A model generated the notes under the pieces. The model made no database searches and was not told the DNA's origin. It saw only the letters and a program-made list of their open reading frames with translations. From JBMOKU01 sp049324315 (GTDB taxonomy: Bacteria > Bacillota > Clostridia > Peptostreptococcales > Thermotaleaceae), in contig JBMOKU010000029.1 in NCBI GenBank assembly GCA_049324315.1, positions 1 through 64,000 of the forward strand: a stretch of DNA of 64,000 nt. The letters run 5' to 3'. Of the stretch, positions 17,372-26,989 are shown one piece after another (position 1 is the stretch's first letter; each line of letters opens with the position of its first letter). The position numbers and the translations under genes are program-made.

Positions 17372-18175
17372 CTATTTTCTATTTGCCATCGCTTCTTTCG
17401 CAAGGGTTTTAAATTTTTCTGATGTACTGGTTGCGCCAGTTACCACATCAACTGCATCAACATCTTGTTTTTCTACAAGGGCTTTTTCCAAAGTGCTTTG
17501 TGCTTCTTCCGCAGTTATACCGGATTTAGCCTTGAAGCTGTCATTGTATTCAGCACTTTCTCTCTTCTTTTGACCATCATTCTGATTTACTTCGTTATAT
17601 ACAACTTTTGTGATTTTGCCATTTTCATAGGTTATAGCAATCTCTGACTTCCATCCACGCTCATCCGCCTCAGTTTCAGCAGCAGTATATGTATCATTCA
17701 TAGGTAATATTACTGCAGCAGTGTCACCTTTTTCTGCGTTTGCTAGAGCGGCCTTACTTAATGCTTTGAAGAACTCTGAAGAACTTGTGGCACCGGCCAC
17801 GGTATCAACTGCACCAATGTCTTGAGTCTCTACTAAAGCAGCATTCATCTTTTCATACGCTTCCGCAGGTGCTATTCCTGATTTTGCTTTCATATTTTTT
17901 GCGTATGCAGCATCCTCAGATTTCAACTTACCGTCTGGATTCACATAGTCCATCACAGCCTTTGTTATTTTGCCGCCTTCTACAACAATTTCCACTTGAG
18001 GTTTCCATCCATGACCATCGATGAAATCATAAGTTGCTTTGTATGTACCGTCTTGATACTTGCTTTCTGTCGTCGGCTGAGGTGCAGGCTGTTCAGTTGC
18101 CGCTGGTTTTGAGCACCCTACTGCCATCGCCAGAATCAAACCTGCAATTAACAGAAATACGAATGCTTTTTTCAT
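17372..18175 (-). CDS. Two-domain FMN-binding lipoprotein (PplA-like)
   Basis: 267 residues. A lipobox ends at C21 (LAMAVGC), then a Pro/Thr-rich linker leads to two tandem FMN-binding domains (about 40-148 and 158-267). Each ends in the flavinylation motif, AGATSSS (T130) and TGATSTS (T249), with repeated YKAT/ITYENGKIT-like strands. Such proteins carry two covalent FMN groups added by ApbE and relay electrons outside the cell, as Listeria PplA does. GGGGGAG precedes the ATG. It has its own sigmaA promoter and is divergent from the Ndh2-like gene. Confidence 0.9.
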   Translation of the reverse strand: MKKAFVFLLIAGLILAMAVGCSKPAATEQPAPQPTTESKYQDGTYKATYDFIDGHGWKPQVEIVVEGGKITKAVMDYVNPDGKLKSEDAAYAKNMKAKSGIAPAEAYEKMNAALVETQDIGAVDTVAGATSSSEFFKALSKAALANAEKGDTAAVILPMNDTYTAAETEADERGWKSEIAITYENGKITKVVYNEVNQNDGQKKRESAEYNDSFKAKSGITAEEAQSTLEKALVEKQDVDAVDVVTGATSTSEKFKTLAKEAMANRK

Positions 18176-18218
18176 ACTTACTCCCCCTTCAAGTTTATAT
18201 TATGCATACTCAATAATA

Positions 18219-18247
18219 ATCTTACCTACATGGGAAAAATTTGTCAA
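18219..18247 (-). promoter_or_regulatory. SigmaA promoter of FMN lipoprotein gene
   Basis: On the minus strand TTGACA (18247-18242), 17-base spacer, TAAGAT (18224-18219). The start would be about 35 bases before the ATG. Confidence 0.75.
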
Positions 18248-18383
18248 ACAATCAATTATAACTATTTTTATCAAATTACTCTTAAATTCCCATTTTTCAC
18301 CCGAAAAAATCGATTTCCTCCTTATATCTCCTATATATTTCGTATATTGAAATATTTCAAGGTTTTTCCTTCTGTCCTATTTT

Positions 18384-18392
18384 TGTTATAAT
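18384..18392 (+). promoter_or_regulatory. Extended -10 promoter of Ndh2-like gene
   Basis: TGTTATAAT is an extended -10 element about 80 bases before the ATG; no good -35 is visible. It is divergent from the FMN lipoprotein promoter. Confidence 0.5.
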
Positions 18393-18469
18393 AGGTTTAT
18401 TAGCATGTCTAAATAACCAGTTATCGTTTCTATCCTTTAGACTGCATGACCAATAAAGGAGGGGAATTC

Positions 18470-20263
18470 ATGAAAAAAATTGTTATTCTAGGTGCCGGAT
18501 ACGGTGGTGTTGAGGCTGCGTTAACACTACAAAAAAAATTAAAGGGTACCGATGCTTCGATTACCATAATCGATAAAAGCGACCGTCATACACTGCTAAC
18601 AGAGCTCCACGAGGTTGCTGGTAACAGGGTTGATGAAGAAAGTGTAAAGGTATATTTGAAAGACATCTTTAAGTATACCAAAGTTCAAATCGTTCAGGAT
18701 GAAATCCAATCCATTGATTTTCAGCAGCAAATTCTTACCTCTGCAAACAATCAATATGCGTATGACTATCTTGTTCTTGGGTGCGGAAGCGAGCCCGCAT
18801 ATTTCAACATTGAGGGAATGGAACAGCATGCACTCACGCTTTGGTCTCTTGAGGATGCAAAAAAGATCCATCAGCATATCCTTACCATGTTTGATTTAGC
18901 CAGCAGAGAAAGTAACAAAGAAAAAAGAAAGTCTTATCTCACCTTTGTCGTTGGGGGCGGAGGCTTCACCGGTATAGAAATGGTTGGAGAATTGATACAG
19001 TGGAGAGATGTGCTTTGCAAGGAATATGGTATTGCAAGGAATGAAGTCTCCCTTATTGTTGTTGAAGCAATGGATAAGATTCTTCCCGTTCTTCATGAAA
19101 GCCTTATTGTAAAGGCAGTTACTTATCTGAATAAAAATGGCGTTGAGGTCCTTACCAATTCTCCTATCGTTAAAGTTACTCCAGATACTTTGGAAATCAA
19201 AGAAGGTAAAACAATTGAGACCAATACCGTCATCTGGACAGGTGGAATCCAGGTAAACCGTTTTATCAATAAACTTGGATTAGCTGCAGCACCAAAGGGA
19301 AGAGGACGAATTACCGTCAATGAGTACGTTCAATCAGAGCAATACCCTAATGTCTTCCTCGTAGGAGACAATTCATTCTTCGTCGAAGAAGATGGCAAGG
19401 TGCTACCTCCTCTAGTTGAATCAGCCCTTTTCACAGGCAAAACCGCTGCAGCAAACATTGTAAATTCAATGCAAAATAAACCTCTTGAAAAATGCAAACC
19501 AAAACTACACGGTGTTATGGTTTCCATCGGTAGAAAGTATGCTGTAGCCGATACCATGGGAATGAAAACCTCCGGTATCTTTGCCATGTTTATTAAACAT
19601 ATGGTAAACATCCATTATCAATTTGGCATCGGCGGCTTCGAACAAATTATTAAGTATTTAAAACACCAATTTGTTCATAAACGCAAAGATGATAATCTAC
19701 TTAAAAACCACTTAACCTCTGAAGCCTTCAACTTTTGGATGGTGATCATGAGGGTTTATCTAGGATATATGTGGCTGATGCAAGGGCTCCACAAATATAA
19801 CGACGGTTGGTTCACAAAGGTAAGCATTTATGCTCAAAAAGCTGCAAGTGCTGCCGACGTAACCTCCTCTGCTTCACAAGCAACTGAAAGTACTGTAGAA
19901 GCAGTGGTGCAAGGTATGAACCTTATCGGTCAGAACACGCCCGGCTGGTATGCATCGATTATGGAATCCCTCATCGTTCCAAACGCCATGTTGTTCCAAA
20001 AGATGATTGTCCTTACCGAAATCGGACTGGGCCTTGCATTTATTACCGGTACCTTTACATTTATTGCTGCGTTGGTCTCCATCGGCATGAATATTAACTT
20101 CTTACTTTCCACAGGACTTTATGATTACTGGTATATTGTTACCTCTATTGCATGCCTGGGCGGTGCAGGTAGAGCCTTCGGCGTAGACCATTATCTAATG
20201 CCTTGGCTGATGAGACAGTGGCGTTATTTTACCAGAAATAAGAATATCAAAATAAATATTTAG
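18470..20263 (+). CDS. Type II NADH:quinone oxidoreductase with membrane C-terminus (Ndh2-like)
   Basis: 597 residues. The N-terminal two-dinucleotide-binding flavoprotein (about 1-400) has GAGYGGVEAA at the FAD site, VVGGGGFTGIEMVGEL at the NADH site and a VFLVGDNSFF FAD-closing segment. The C-terminal part (about 425-597) has DoxX-like membrane segments (MRVYLGYMWLMQGLHKY and two or three more helices). Added C-terminal membrane helices mark the Ndh2 of the Listeria extracellular electron transfer locus, which passes electrons from NADH to a dedicated quinone. AAAGGAGGGG precedes the chosen ATG. Terminator at 20266. Confidence 0.88.
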   Translation: MKKIVILGAGYGGVEAALTLQKKLKGTDASITIIDKSDRHTLLTELHEVAGNRVDEESVKVYLKDIFKYTKVQIVQDEIQSIDFQQQILTSANNQYAYDYLVLGCGSEPAYFNIEGMEQHALTLWSLEDAKKIHQHILTMFDLASRESNKEKRKSYLTFVVGGGGFTGIEMVGELIQWRDVLCKEYGIARNEVSLIVVEAMDKILPVLHESLIVKAVTYLNKNGVEVLTNSPIVKVTPDTLEIKEGKTIETNTVIWTGGIQVNRFINKLGLAAAPKGRGRITVNEYVQSEQYPNVFLVGDNSFFVEEDGKVLPPLVESALFTGKTAAANIVNSMQNKPLEKCKPKLHGVMVSIGRKYAVADTMGMKTSGIFAMFIKHMVNIHYQFGIGGFEQIIKYLKHQFVHKRKDDNLLKNHLTSEAFNFWMVIMRVYLGYMWLMQGLHKYNDGWFTKVSIYAQKAASAADVTSSASQATESTVEAVVQGMNLIGQNTPGWYASIMESLIVPNAMLFQKMIVLTEIGLGLAFITGTFTFIAALVSIGMNINFLLSTGLYDYWYIVTSIACLGGAGRAFGVDHYLMPWLMRQWRYFTRNKNIKINI

Positions 20264-20265
20264 AT

Positions 20266-20297
20266 AAAAAGTCCGAATCAATCGATTCGGACTTTTT
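20266..20297. terminator. Bidirectional terminator between Ndh2-like gene and glnS
   Basis: AAAAAGTCCGAATC pairs with GATTCGGACTTTTT around AATC, with A and T runs on both sides serving the two convergent genes. Confidence 0.9.
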
Positions 20298-20305
20298 TTA
20301 GATCA

Positions 20306-22039
20306 TTATTTGTCTTTTACTTTCTCCCAGCTGCTTCTAAGAGATACAATTCTATTGAACACCATTTTTTCTTTTGTTGTATGAACTTTATCAACACAGA
20401 AATATCCATGTCTCAAGAACTGGTATCGGCTGCCTGACTGTGTCTGCGCAACGGAAGGCTCAATATAGCATTGGGGAAGAACTTCCAACGAATCTGGATT
20501 TAGTCTGGATTTGAAATCTGAACCTGCACCTTCTGCTAATTCTTTTTCATCTACGATCAGATGGTCATACAAGCGGACTTCAGCTTCAACAGCATGTTCA
20601 GCTGAAACCCAATGCAGTGTCCCTTTTACCTTACGTCCGGTAAATCCTGTACCACTCTTAGTCTCAGGATCATACGTACAGCGCAGTTCAATGACCTCAC
20701 CAGTCTTTTCATCTTTCACCACTTCTTCACACTTAATGAAGTATGCATGCTTCAATCGTACTTCCTGTCCAGGTGATAAGCGGAAGAACTTCTTCGGTGG
20801 ATTTTCCATAAAATCATCTTGTTCTATATAGAGAACCCGTGAAAACGGCATTTTTCTTGTACCCATTTCAGGATTTTCTGCATTGTTTTCTGCTTCCAAC
20901 TCTTCCATTTCACCTTCCGGATAATTGGTGATCACAACACGCAGTGGTTTTATGACTGCCATTATATTTGGCGCCTTTGTCTTCAAATCTTCTCTTATAC
21001 AGTGTTCCAAAAGGGCAATATCTACCGTACTATTACTTTTTGCCACACCAATTCGATCACAAAAATCCCTAATAGATTCCGGTGTATAACCTCTTCTTCT
21101 CAGCCCGGATATGGTAGGCATCCTCGGGTCATCCCAACCATCTACATATCCTTCTTCCACCAGTTGTCTCAAATATCTCTTGCTCATGATTGTATTGGTA
21201 AGATTTAATCTTGCAAATTCAATCTGTTTGGGAGGCATTTCAATGCCCAACTCGATTAAGGTCCAATCATACAAAGGTCTGTGATCTTCAAACTCCAAGG
21301 TACAGACAGAATGGGTAATCTTCTCGAATGCATCTGACAGTGGATGAGCGTAATCATACATAGGATAAATGCACCATTGATCTCCAGTTCTATGGTGATG
21401 TGCAAAAGCAATACGATATAATACAGGATCCCTCATGTTAAGGTTTGGAGACGCCATATCAATTTTTGCTCGAAGCACCCTTGATCCTTCTGGAAACTCT
21501 CCTGCTCTCATTCTTTGGAAGAGGTCAAGGCTCTCTTCTATAGAACGGTTTCTGTATGGACTTTCCTTACCTGGTTCTGTAAGCGTTCCACGATAACTTC
21601 TTATTTCTTCCGGACTTAGGTCACATACATAGGCTTTTCCTTTTTTAATTAATTGCACAGCACAATCATATAATTGTTCAAAGTAATCAGAAGCATAGAA
21701 CAGTCTGTCTTCCCAGTCAAAACCCAGCCACTTTACATCCTCTTGTATCGATTCAACATACTCCACATCTTCCTTGATAGGATTCGTATCATCAAAGCGA
21801 AGATTACATAAGCCTTGATTCTGTGCGGCAAGGCCAAAGTTTAAGCATATGGATTTTGCATGTCCAATATGCAGATAACCGTTTGGCTCCGGCGGAAAAC
21901 GGGTATGTACTCTATCTCCATATACGCCATTTTTCAAATCTTCATTTATAATATTTTGAATAAAATTTGTAGATTGAAAGGTACCTGTCCCTTCGCCTTC
22001 CTCTTTTATGATTTCAGTTTTTCCATCGTTTGTTACCAT
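20306..22039 (-). CDS. glnS: Glutaminyl-tRNA synthetase
   Basis: 577 residues, class I synthetase charging tRNA-Gln. HIGH occurs at 57-60 (FPPEPNGYLHIGHAKS) and the KMSKS equivalent is MSKR (TIMSKRYLRQL, near 285). The C-terminal two-barrel anticodon-binding region is complete. The N-terminus has about 25 extra residues before the usual start, but GGAGG lies 11 bases before this ATG. Many Clostridia make Gln-tRNA through GatCAB instead or in addition; that cannot be judged here. Confidence 0.97.
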   Translation of the reverse strand: MVTNDGKTEIIKEEGEGTGTFQSTNFIQNIINEDLKNGVYGDRVHTRFPPEPNGYLHIGHAKSICLNFGLAAQNQGLCNLRFDDTNPIKEDVEYVESIQEDVKWLGFDWEDRLFYASDYFEQLYDCAVQLIKKGKAYVCDLSPEEIRSYRGTLTEPGKESPYRNRSIEESLDLFQRMRAGEFPEGSRVLRAKIDMASPNLNMRDPVLYRIAFAHHHRTGDQWCIYPMYDYAHPLSDAFEKITHSVCTLEFEDHRPLYDWTLIELGIEMPPKQIEFARLNLTNTIMSKRYLRQLVEEGYVDGWDDPRMPTISGLRRRGYTPESIRDFCDRIGVAKSNSTVDIALLEHCIREDLKTKAPNIMAVIKPLRVVITNYPEGEMEELEAENNAENPEMGTRKMPFSRVLYIEQDDFMENPPKKFFRLSPGQEVRLKHAYFIKCEEVVKDEKTGEVIELRCTYDPETKSGTGFTGRKVKGTLHWVSAEHAVEAEVRLYDHLIVDEKELAEGAGSDFKSRLNPDSLEVLPQCYIEPSVAQTQSGSRYQFLRHGYFCVDKVHTTKEKMVFNRIVSLRSSWEKVKDK

Positions 22040-22256
22040 GTCTTACTGTTCCTCCTTAACCTACTGATTTTAACGGATAGACGATAAAACCAGCATTTAT
22101 TATTGTTATATATGGTACCATAAATCATATAAAATTTCAAAATGATATTGTATACACATGATTTTTCTTTCCCAACCCATTATAATCCTTTTTTCAAGGT
22201 TTTAAAACGATTATTTTCTAAACCAGCGGCAATGTTTCATGTCTCTGTATTGTAAT

Positions 22257-22919
22257 CTATATTATAATTCCACTTTGCATGTTCTCTCCTTGAGCAAAAT
22301 CAGTGAGTAATTGCTTGGCTTTGTCCAAATATCCTTGGAGTCCCTCCGTTCCATTAAACGAAACAATGATCATGAGGATTTGCTTTGTTTCTTTTGTTAC
22401 CATAGTCCTTTCCGAATCTGATGTGGTACTTCCAAAGATCCCCTCTCTATCAATAAAAACAGGCAGATTCTCTACATTAATGCTTCCCCGTCCGATTCCT
22501 TGATAGCTTTCGTCTCTTTTCCCCTCATCAAAGTAAACTGGAAACTGTATTTTATTTAAGTCATATGTACATACAGGACAATAAGAAAGCAGTGAAATCA
22601 GGTTATTAATATCCACCACATTATTTACTTGATACAATCCTTTTTCCTTTAACACCCTCCTGATCAGTGCTTCAGAAGAAAGTCTGTATCTTGCTGGATC
22701 TTTTCCCAATTTCCGATAGACTGCCCTTGCTTCTTTGATATGATCCTGCATACTTATTGCTCCTACTGTAAGGGCGTTCGTCAGCCATTGACATCGATTT
22801 CTAATTTCTTCCCATAGGCCATTATTATCATCATTTACCGCTACATCGGCTTGTATACATCCTAACGCAATACCATGGCAAATTTTTTTTAAGTCCTCTG
22901 CTATATGAATTCCATACAT
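22257..22919 (-). CDS. Stand-alone B3/B4 (PheRS-beta editing-like) domain protein
   Basis: 220 residues with the B3/B4 fold found in the beta subunit of phenylalanyl-tRNA synthetase: the GKDPARYRLSSEALIRRV segment and the later GRGSINVENLPVFIDREGIFGSTTSDSERT strands are typical. Free-standing members are thought to act on mischarged tRNA or bind small ligands; the exact role is unknown. It is upstream of glnS in the same direction, about 220 bases away. Confidence 0.75.
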   Translation of the reverse strand: MYGIHIAEDLKKICHGIALGCIQADVAVNDDNNGLWEEIRNRCQWLTNALTVGAISMQDHIKEARAVYRKLGKDPARYRLSSEALIRRVLKEKGLYQVNNVVDINNLISLLSYCPVCTYDLNKIQFPVYFDEGKRDESYQGIGRGSINVENLPVFIDREGIFGSTTSDSERTMVTKETKQILMIIVSFNGTEGLQGYLDKAKQLLTDFAQGENMQSGIII

Positions 22920-23258
22920 TTCCTTCAGCTCCTTATTGATAACAATTTTTCAATCTCTTCTTATTCTCATACTATCATAATATACCGTCATTCATTATAA
23001 ATTATTTTGCTTCTTTCCCATCGATTTAGTTGTATCATTTTTAATTTTATAGTGATTAAAATCTATTCACTATCGATATTTGCAGATTTTTTCATCATTC
23101 TAGAGGATTTTGTAGATATTCATAGAAATATATCTATCGGAATAGAATGACATTTCACGATTATTCATTTAACTATTTACGCTTCGATTGATTCATCAAT
23201 TACTTCCATATTATCACAAAAATCTTGAAGCAGGGTATCTTGCAGAGGAGGGAAGACC
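22920..23258. other. Intergenic region, divergent
   Basis: About 340 AT-rich bases between divergent genes. The only structure seen is the inverted repeat ATAGTGA (23049-23055) / TCACTAT (23067-23073), a possible operator. No RNA gene or small ORF with a ribosome site was found. Confidence 0.4.
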
Positions 23259-25064
23259 TTGAAAATACGCATCAGAGATAAGATAACCCTAATCATGGTC
23301 ATACTGATTCTCATGTCCGTAACCACATTGGGTATTCTATCCTATAATAATGCAAAGAACATTGTCATTCAAGAATTGAAAACCCATAACTTTAAAACAT
23401 TAGAAAATGTAAATGACTATTTTTGGCAAAACTTCATGTACAATACAGAATACGTTATTAATTTCTGGGCTGATTATCCTGATATCAAGAATTATCGAAA
23501 TAAACCCAATCAACCCAAAATGGTCACTTCCATCCCAGACCATTTCAAGCCGATTTATGATAAATGGGTTGGTTTTATATACTCTCATACCGACATCGCT
23601 TGGATTTACCTAGGCACAGAAGAAGATGGTTCTCTCTTCGTTACCCCTCTTGACCCAACAATGCCGGAGGATTATGATTGTAGAACGCGAGAATGGTATC
23701 AGCGTGCTGTTCAACAAGAAGGTAAGATTGCCTGGTCTGAACCATACATAGATGCCGGGGCTTCTGGAGAAACCATCGTTACTGTAGCTAAAGCCGTAAA
23801 AACCGCAGACCGCCTGGTAGGCGTTGTAGGAATGGATATCAAACTTCACAAGTTTTCTGATATTATCAAAAATATTCAGTTTGGTGAAAATGGTTATCTG
23901 ATGCTCCTCAGTAAGAACGGAGATGTTTATGCACATCCTGACAGCAATCTTCTGACAACGAATCTACGTCAAGAGCCGTGGGTAAGCAAAGTATTATCTG
24001 ACAACACGGGAACCAATATATACAGCTGGGAAGGTAACGAAGTTATCGTTTCTCATTTAACGATTTCCGGCCCAGAATGGAAGTTGGTCGGCATTATGCC
24101 CATCAATATCGATCAAGCCATTGCACCTATAAGAAATAAGACCCTTAGCGTAGGAATCATCAGCTCCTTGATTACTTTCATTGTTGGCTACTTTTTATCA
24201 CAGGTCGCCACAAAACCTGTTCGTAACATAATGCGTACGATCCAAGAGATATCAGCCGGGAACTTTCACGTAAAAACAAAGATTGAGACCCGCGATGAAT
24301 TTAAAATTCTGGGTGAAAAATTTAATGAAATGGTGGACAAAATTAATGAACTCTTAGCTGAGCGTGATATACATGTACAAGCACTAACAGAAAAAAATCT
24401 TGAAATACTGGCTCAAAAAGAAGAAATTCTTGCCTTCTCCGAAGAAACAGAAGCAATGAATGAAGAACTTTCAAATCTGTTGGATGAGATTCGCGAGAAC
24501 TATTTATCAACCGTTAGAGCGTTGGCAAATGCAATAGAAGCCAGTGATAAATATACCCGTGGTCATTGTGACAGAGTAACAAAATTGGCATTAGAAATAG
24601 GAAAGGCATTAGATCTGTGTCATACGGATATGCTTAACCTAGAATTTGCAGGTATACTACATGATATTGGGAAAATAGGCATTCCATCCTCCATTTTAAA
24701 CAAAGAAGGTCAGCTTGAATCCCAAGAGTATGAATTGATTCAACAACATCCATTGATAGGATATAACATACTAAAAGAGGTGCCTTTTTTATCCGCAAGC
24801 CGTGATATTGTTTTGCAGCATCACGAACGTGTGGATGGAACAGGCTATCCTGATGGATTGCGATCTGATGAGATTCATATCAATGCAAAAATACTGGCTA
24901 TCGCCGATGCCTATGACGCAATGACCTCAGCGAGACCTTATAGAAAAGAACCTCTTTCAAGAGAAGATGCCTTTGCCCAATTGACATTGGGTAAAGGAAC
25001 ACAATTTGATAGTGAAATCACAGATGTTTTCATCCAATTATTAAATTCCAGTGACTTCATATAA
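23259..25064 (+). CDS. Cache-HAMP-HD-GYP c-di-GMP phosphodiesterase
   Basis: 601 residues. A membrane helix (about 10-30), an extracellular dCache sensor (about 35-290, with the DCRTREWYQRAV and YIDAGASGETIVTVA ligand-pocket motifs), a second helix (about 293-315), HAMP (about 316-368), coiled coil, and an HD-GYP domain (about 423-600). The catalytic signature is complete: HDIGKIGIP, then HHERVDGTGYPDGL. It should hydrolyse c-di-GMP in response to a small external ligand such as an amino or organic acid. TTG start with GGAGGG 6 bases upstream. Confidence 0.93.
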   Translation: MKIRIRDKITLIMVILILMSVTTLGILSYNNAKNIVIQELKTHNFKTLENVNDYFWQNFMYNTEYVINFWADYPDIKNYRNKPNQPKMVTSIPDHFKPIYDKWVGFIYSHTDIAWIYLGTEEDGSLFVTPLDPTMPEDYDCRTREWYQRAVQQEGKIAWSEPYIDAGASGETIVTVAKAVKTADRLVGVVGMDIKLHKFSDIIKNIQFGENGYLMLLSKNGDVYAHPDSNLLTTNLRQEPWVSKVLSDNTGTNIYSWEGNEVIVSHLTISGPEWKLVGIMPINIDQAIAPIRNKTLSVGIISSLITFIVGYFLSQVATKPVRNIMRTIQEISAGNFHVKTKIETRDEFKILGEKFNEMVDKINELLAERDIHVQALTEKNLEILAQKEEILAFSEETEAMNEELSNLLDEIRENYLSTVRALANAIEASDKYTRGHCDRVTKLALEIGKALDLCHTDMLNLEFAGILHDIGKIGIPSSILNKEGQLESQEYELIQQHPLIGYNILKEVPFLSASRDIVLQHHERVDGTGYPDGLRSDEIHINAKILAIADAYDAMTSARPYRKEPLSREDAFAQLTLGKGTQFDSEITDVFIQLLNSSDFI

Positions 25065-25096
25065 GCTCATACGTGTCATTCAAGCTAAGAAATTCC

Positions 25097-25132
25097 AAAG
25101 CGGCCCCAGACAACAATCTGGCGCCGCTTTTT
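25097..25132 (+). terminator. Terminator of HD-GYP gene
   Basis: GCGGC/GCCGC outer stem (25100-25104, 25123-25127) and CCAGA/TCTGG inner stem, followed by TTTTTC. Confidence 0.85.
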
Positions 25133-25192
25133 CAGCTAATCCCACCATTCCATTGTGAAACAAACTGCCCGGTCCAAAGCAGAAAAAAATTT

Positions 25193-25765
25193 TTATTTAA
25201 CCCTCGTACTATCTTCTTCAAGCACTTTCTCATCCCTTTCTATAAAATTCCTTGAAAAACCTCTGATCCCCTTTATTTCCTCATCGGGAATCCCCAATGA
25301 TTCCAGAAACTCCTGATGTCCATTTGGAGACATCTTTTCAAATTCAGCATGCCATTTGTCCATGTGATCATCTGTTAAACCGGCAGCACGAAGCAGCGAA
25401 ACCCAAGATTCTTTATTGATCATTCCCACCTTTTTTGACAGTTCTTCATTCTTTAGGAGTTTAACAATGATTTGCTGTTGATTTCTAATCTGTTTCAATC
25501 CTTCATTTAAATCATTCAAGCGTTTCTCCAATAAAAAGCTGACGGTATGCTCCTGTGCATTCAGGATTCTTTTTATGTCCTCTAGAGGCACACCAGCCTG
25601 TCGATATGTGCATATGGTTTCCAATCTTTTTACATCATCCTCCGAATATTTTCTATAGTTGCTATCCGTTCTTTTTGAAGCTTTCAGCAATCCAATAGAA
25701 TCATAATACAAAAGCGTACTCCTTGACAGGCAAAACCGCTTACATAACTGTCCTATGGTATACAT
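25193..25765 (-). CDS. MerR-family transcriptional regulator
   Basis: 190 residues. A MerR winged helix (1-70: YTIGQLCKRFCLSRSTLLYYD, then NYRKYSEDDVKRLE), a coiled-coil dimer helix (about 75-110) and a C-terminal domain with the WHAEFEKMSPNGHQEFLESLG motif seen in a MerR subgroup of Clostridia. No metal-binding cysteines of the MerR/CueR type are evident. It probably senses a small molecule; targets are unknown. The lipase gene lies upstream in the same direction, about 110 bases away. Confidence 0.85.
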   Translation of the reverse strand: MYTIGQLCKRFCLSRSTLLYYDSIGLLKASKRTDSNYRKYSEDDVKRLETICTYRQAGVPLEDIKRILNAQEHTVSFLLEKRLNDLNEGLKQIRNQQQIIVKLLKNEELSKKVGMINKESWVSLLRAAGLTDDHMDKWHAEFEKMSPNGHQEFLESLGIPDEEIKGIRGFSRNFIERDEKVLEEDSTRVK

Positions 25766-25875
25766 AGTTTTATCAACCTCCTAAGCACAGTATAGACTAT
25801 AAAGCTATCGTTAGGTCAAATCTTTCATACAAAAAACTGGGTAAAGTACTCACCCAATTTTCATCTTCTTAACAG

Positions 25876-26811
25876 TTATTGTTTTAATTTATCATGATAC
25901 CAATTGATTACATCCCGTATAACTTCTTCTCGGTTGATTTCATTTAACAGCTCATGCCTTGCATCTTTGTACAACTTATAGGTAACATCCCGGATACCTG
26001 CTTCCTTATAGACATCAGCTAATCGATGGATATCCTTCCCGTAATTCCCCACAGGGTCCATATCTCCTGCAATCAGGAAAATGGGCAGCTGTTTGGGTAT
26101 GCCGTGGATGTTCTCCTTTTTCTGAATTTCTCTGATGCCATAAAATAAATTGTAGAAAAACCCGGAAGTACATACTGCTCCGCAATAAGGATCATGGATA
26201 TATTTCTCCACCTCATCTTCGTCTCTGGACAGCCAGTCATACAGGCTTCTTCGCGGCATCATTTTATCGTTATAGTTTCCAAAAGACAGTCTGTCAAGAA
26301 ATTTGCTAGGCACATGACATCCCTTCATACGCATTTCAAGTTTTGCCAATACTAACCCCACATTAAGAAGAATGTTATTTCTTAATCCTGTTCCACAAAG
26401 GACAGCGCCCTGAATCTCGTCCCCAAATAAAGAAAGATAGTTTCTACCGATAAAGCTCCCCATACTGTGGGCAAAGAGAAAAACAGGCATTTTCGGATTT
26501 TCTTCTTTTATCTTTACTGTTAAGCGATGTACATCATCTATCATATGATCCCAATCACCGTCCGGAGAAAGATGTCCTACCTTTTCAGGACATCCAACAG
26601 TTTTGCCATGTCCCCTGTGATCATCTCCATATACGATATAGCCCTCTTTTGCCAGTCTTTCCGCGAACCCTTTGTACCGCCCTGCATGCTCTGTCATCCC
26701 ATGGATAATCTGTACAGCACCTTTAATCTCCGTCTCCTGATCTGGTATCCATTTATGGATGTAAATGTCTATATCCCCTTCTCCCTTTATTGTAAAACAC
26801 GCCATTCCCAT
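25876..26811 (-). CDS. Alpha/beta hydrolase, monoacylglycerol lipase-like
   Basis: 311 residues. Serine hydrolase fold with HGMTEHAGRY oxyanion region, nucleophile elbow AHSMGS (Ser near 117), Asp in AGDMDPVG and His in DARHELLNE, the full catalytic triad of lysophospholipase/monoglyceride lipases. No signal peptide, so it is cytoplasmic. GGGGGGAG precedes the ATG by 5 bases; a second ATG two codons later is also possible. Confidence 0.85.
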   Translation of the reverse strand: MGMACFTIKGEGDIDIYIHKWIPDQETEIKGAVQIIHGMTEHAGRYKGFAERLAKEGYIVYGDDHRGHGKTVGCPEKVGHLSPDGDWDHMIDDVHRLTVKIKEENPKMPVFLFAHSMGSFIGRNYLSLFGDEIQGAVLCGTGLRNNILLNVGLVLAKLEMRMKGCHVPSKFLDRLSFGNYNDKMMPRRSLYDWLSRDEDEVEKYIHDPYCGAVCTSGFFYNLFYGIREIQKKENIHGIPKQLPIFLIAGDMDPVGNYGKDIHRLADVYKEAGIRDVTYKLYKDARHELLNEINREEVIRDVINWYHDKLKQ

Positions 26812-26937
26812 TTATGCTCCCCCCATCAGAATATGATGTTATAAAAAGATTTCAAACAAAAAAATTTTTCCCCCTGTCAACAGCTTATTTATAAAATATT
26901 ATACAATGTTTTTCCTTTTAACAACATGGGCAAGACA

Positions 26938-26968
26938 AAAAAGCATTCTTTAATCAAGAATGCTTTTT
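26938..26968 (-). terminator. Terminator of hydrogenase operon
   Basis: AAAAAGCATTCTT pairs with AAGAATGCTTTTT around a 5-base loop; A-run and T-run make it bidirectional. Confidence 0.9.
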
Positions 26969-26989
26969 CGTATTTTTATATCTATACGG

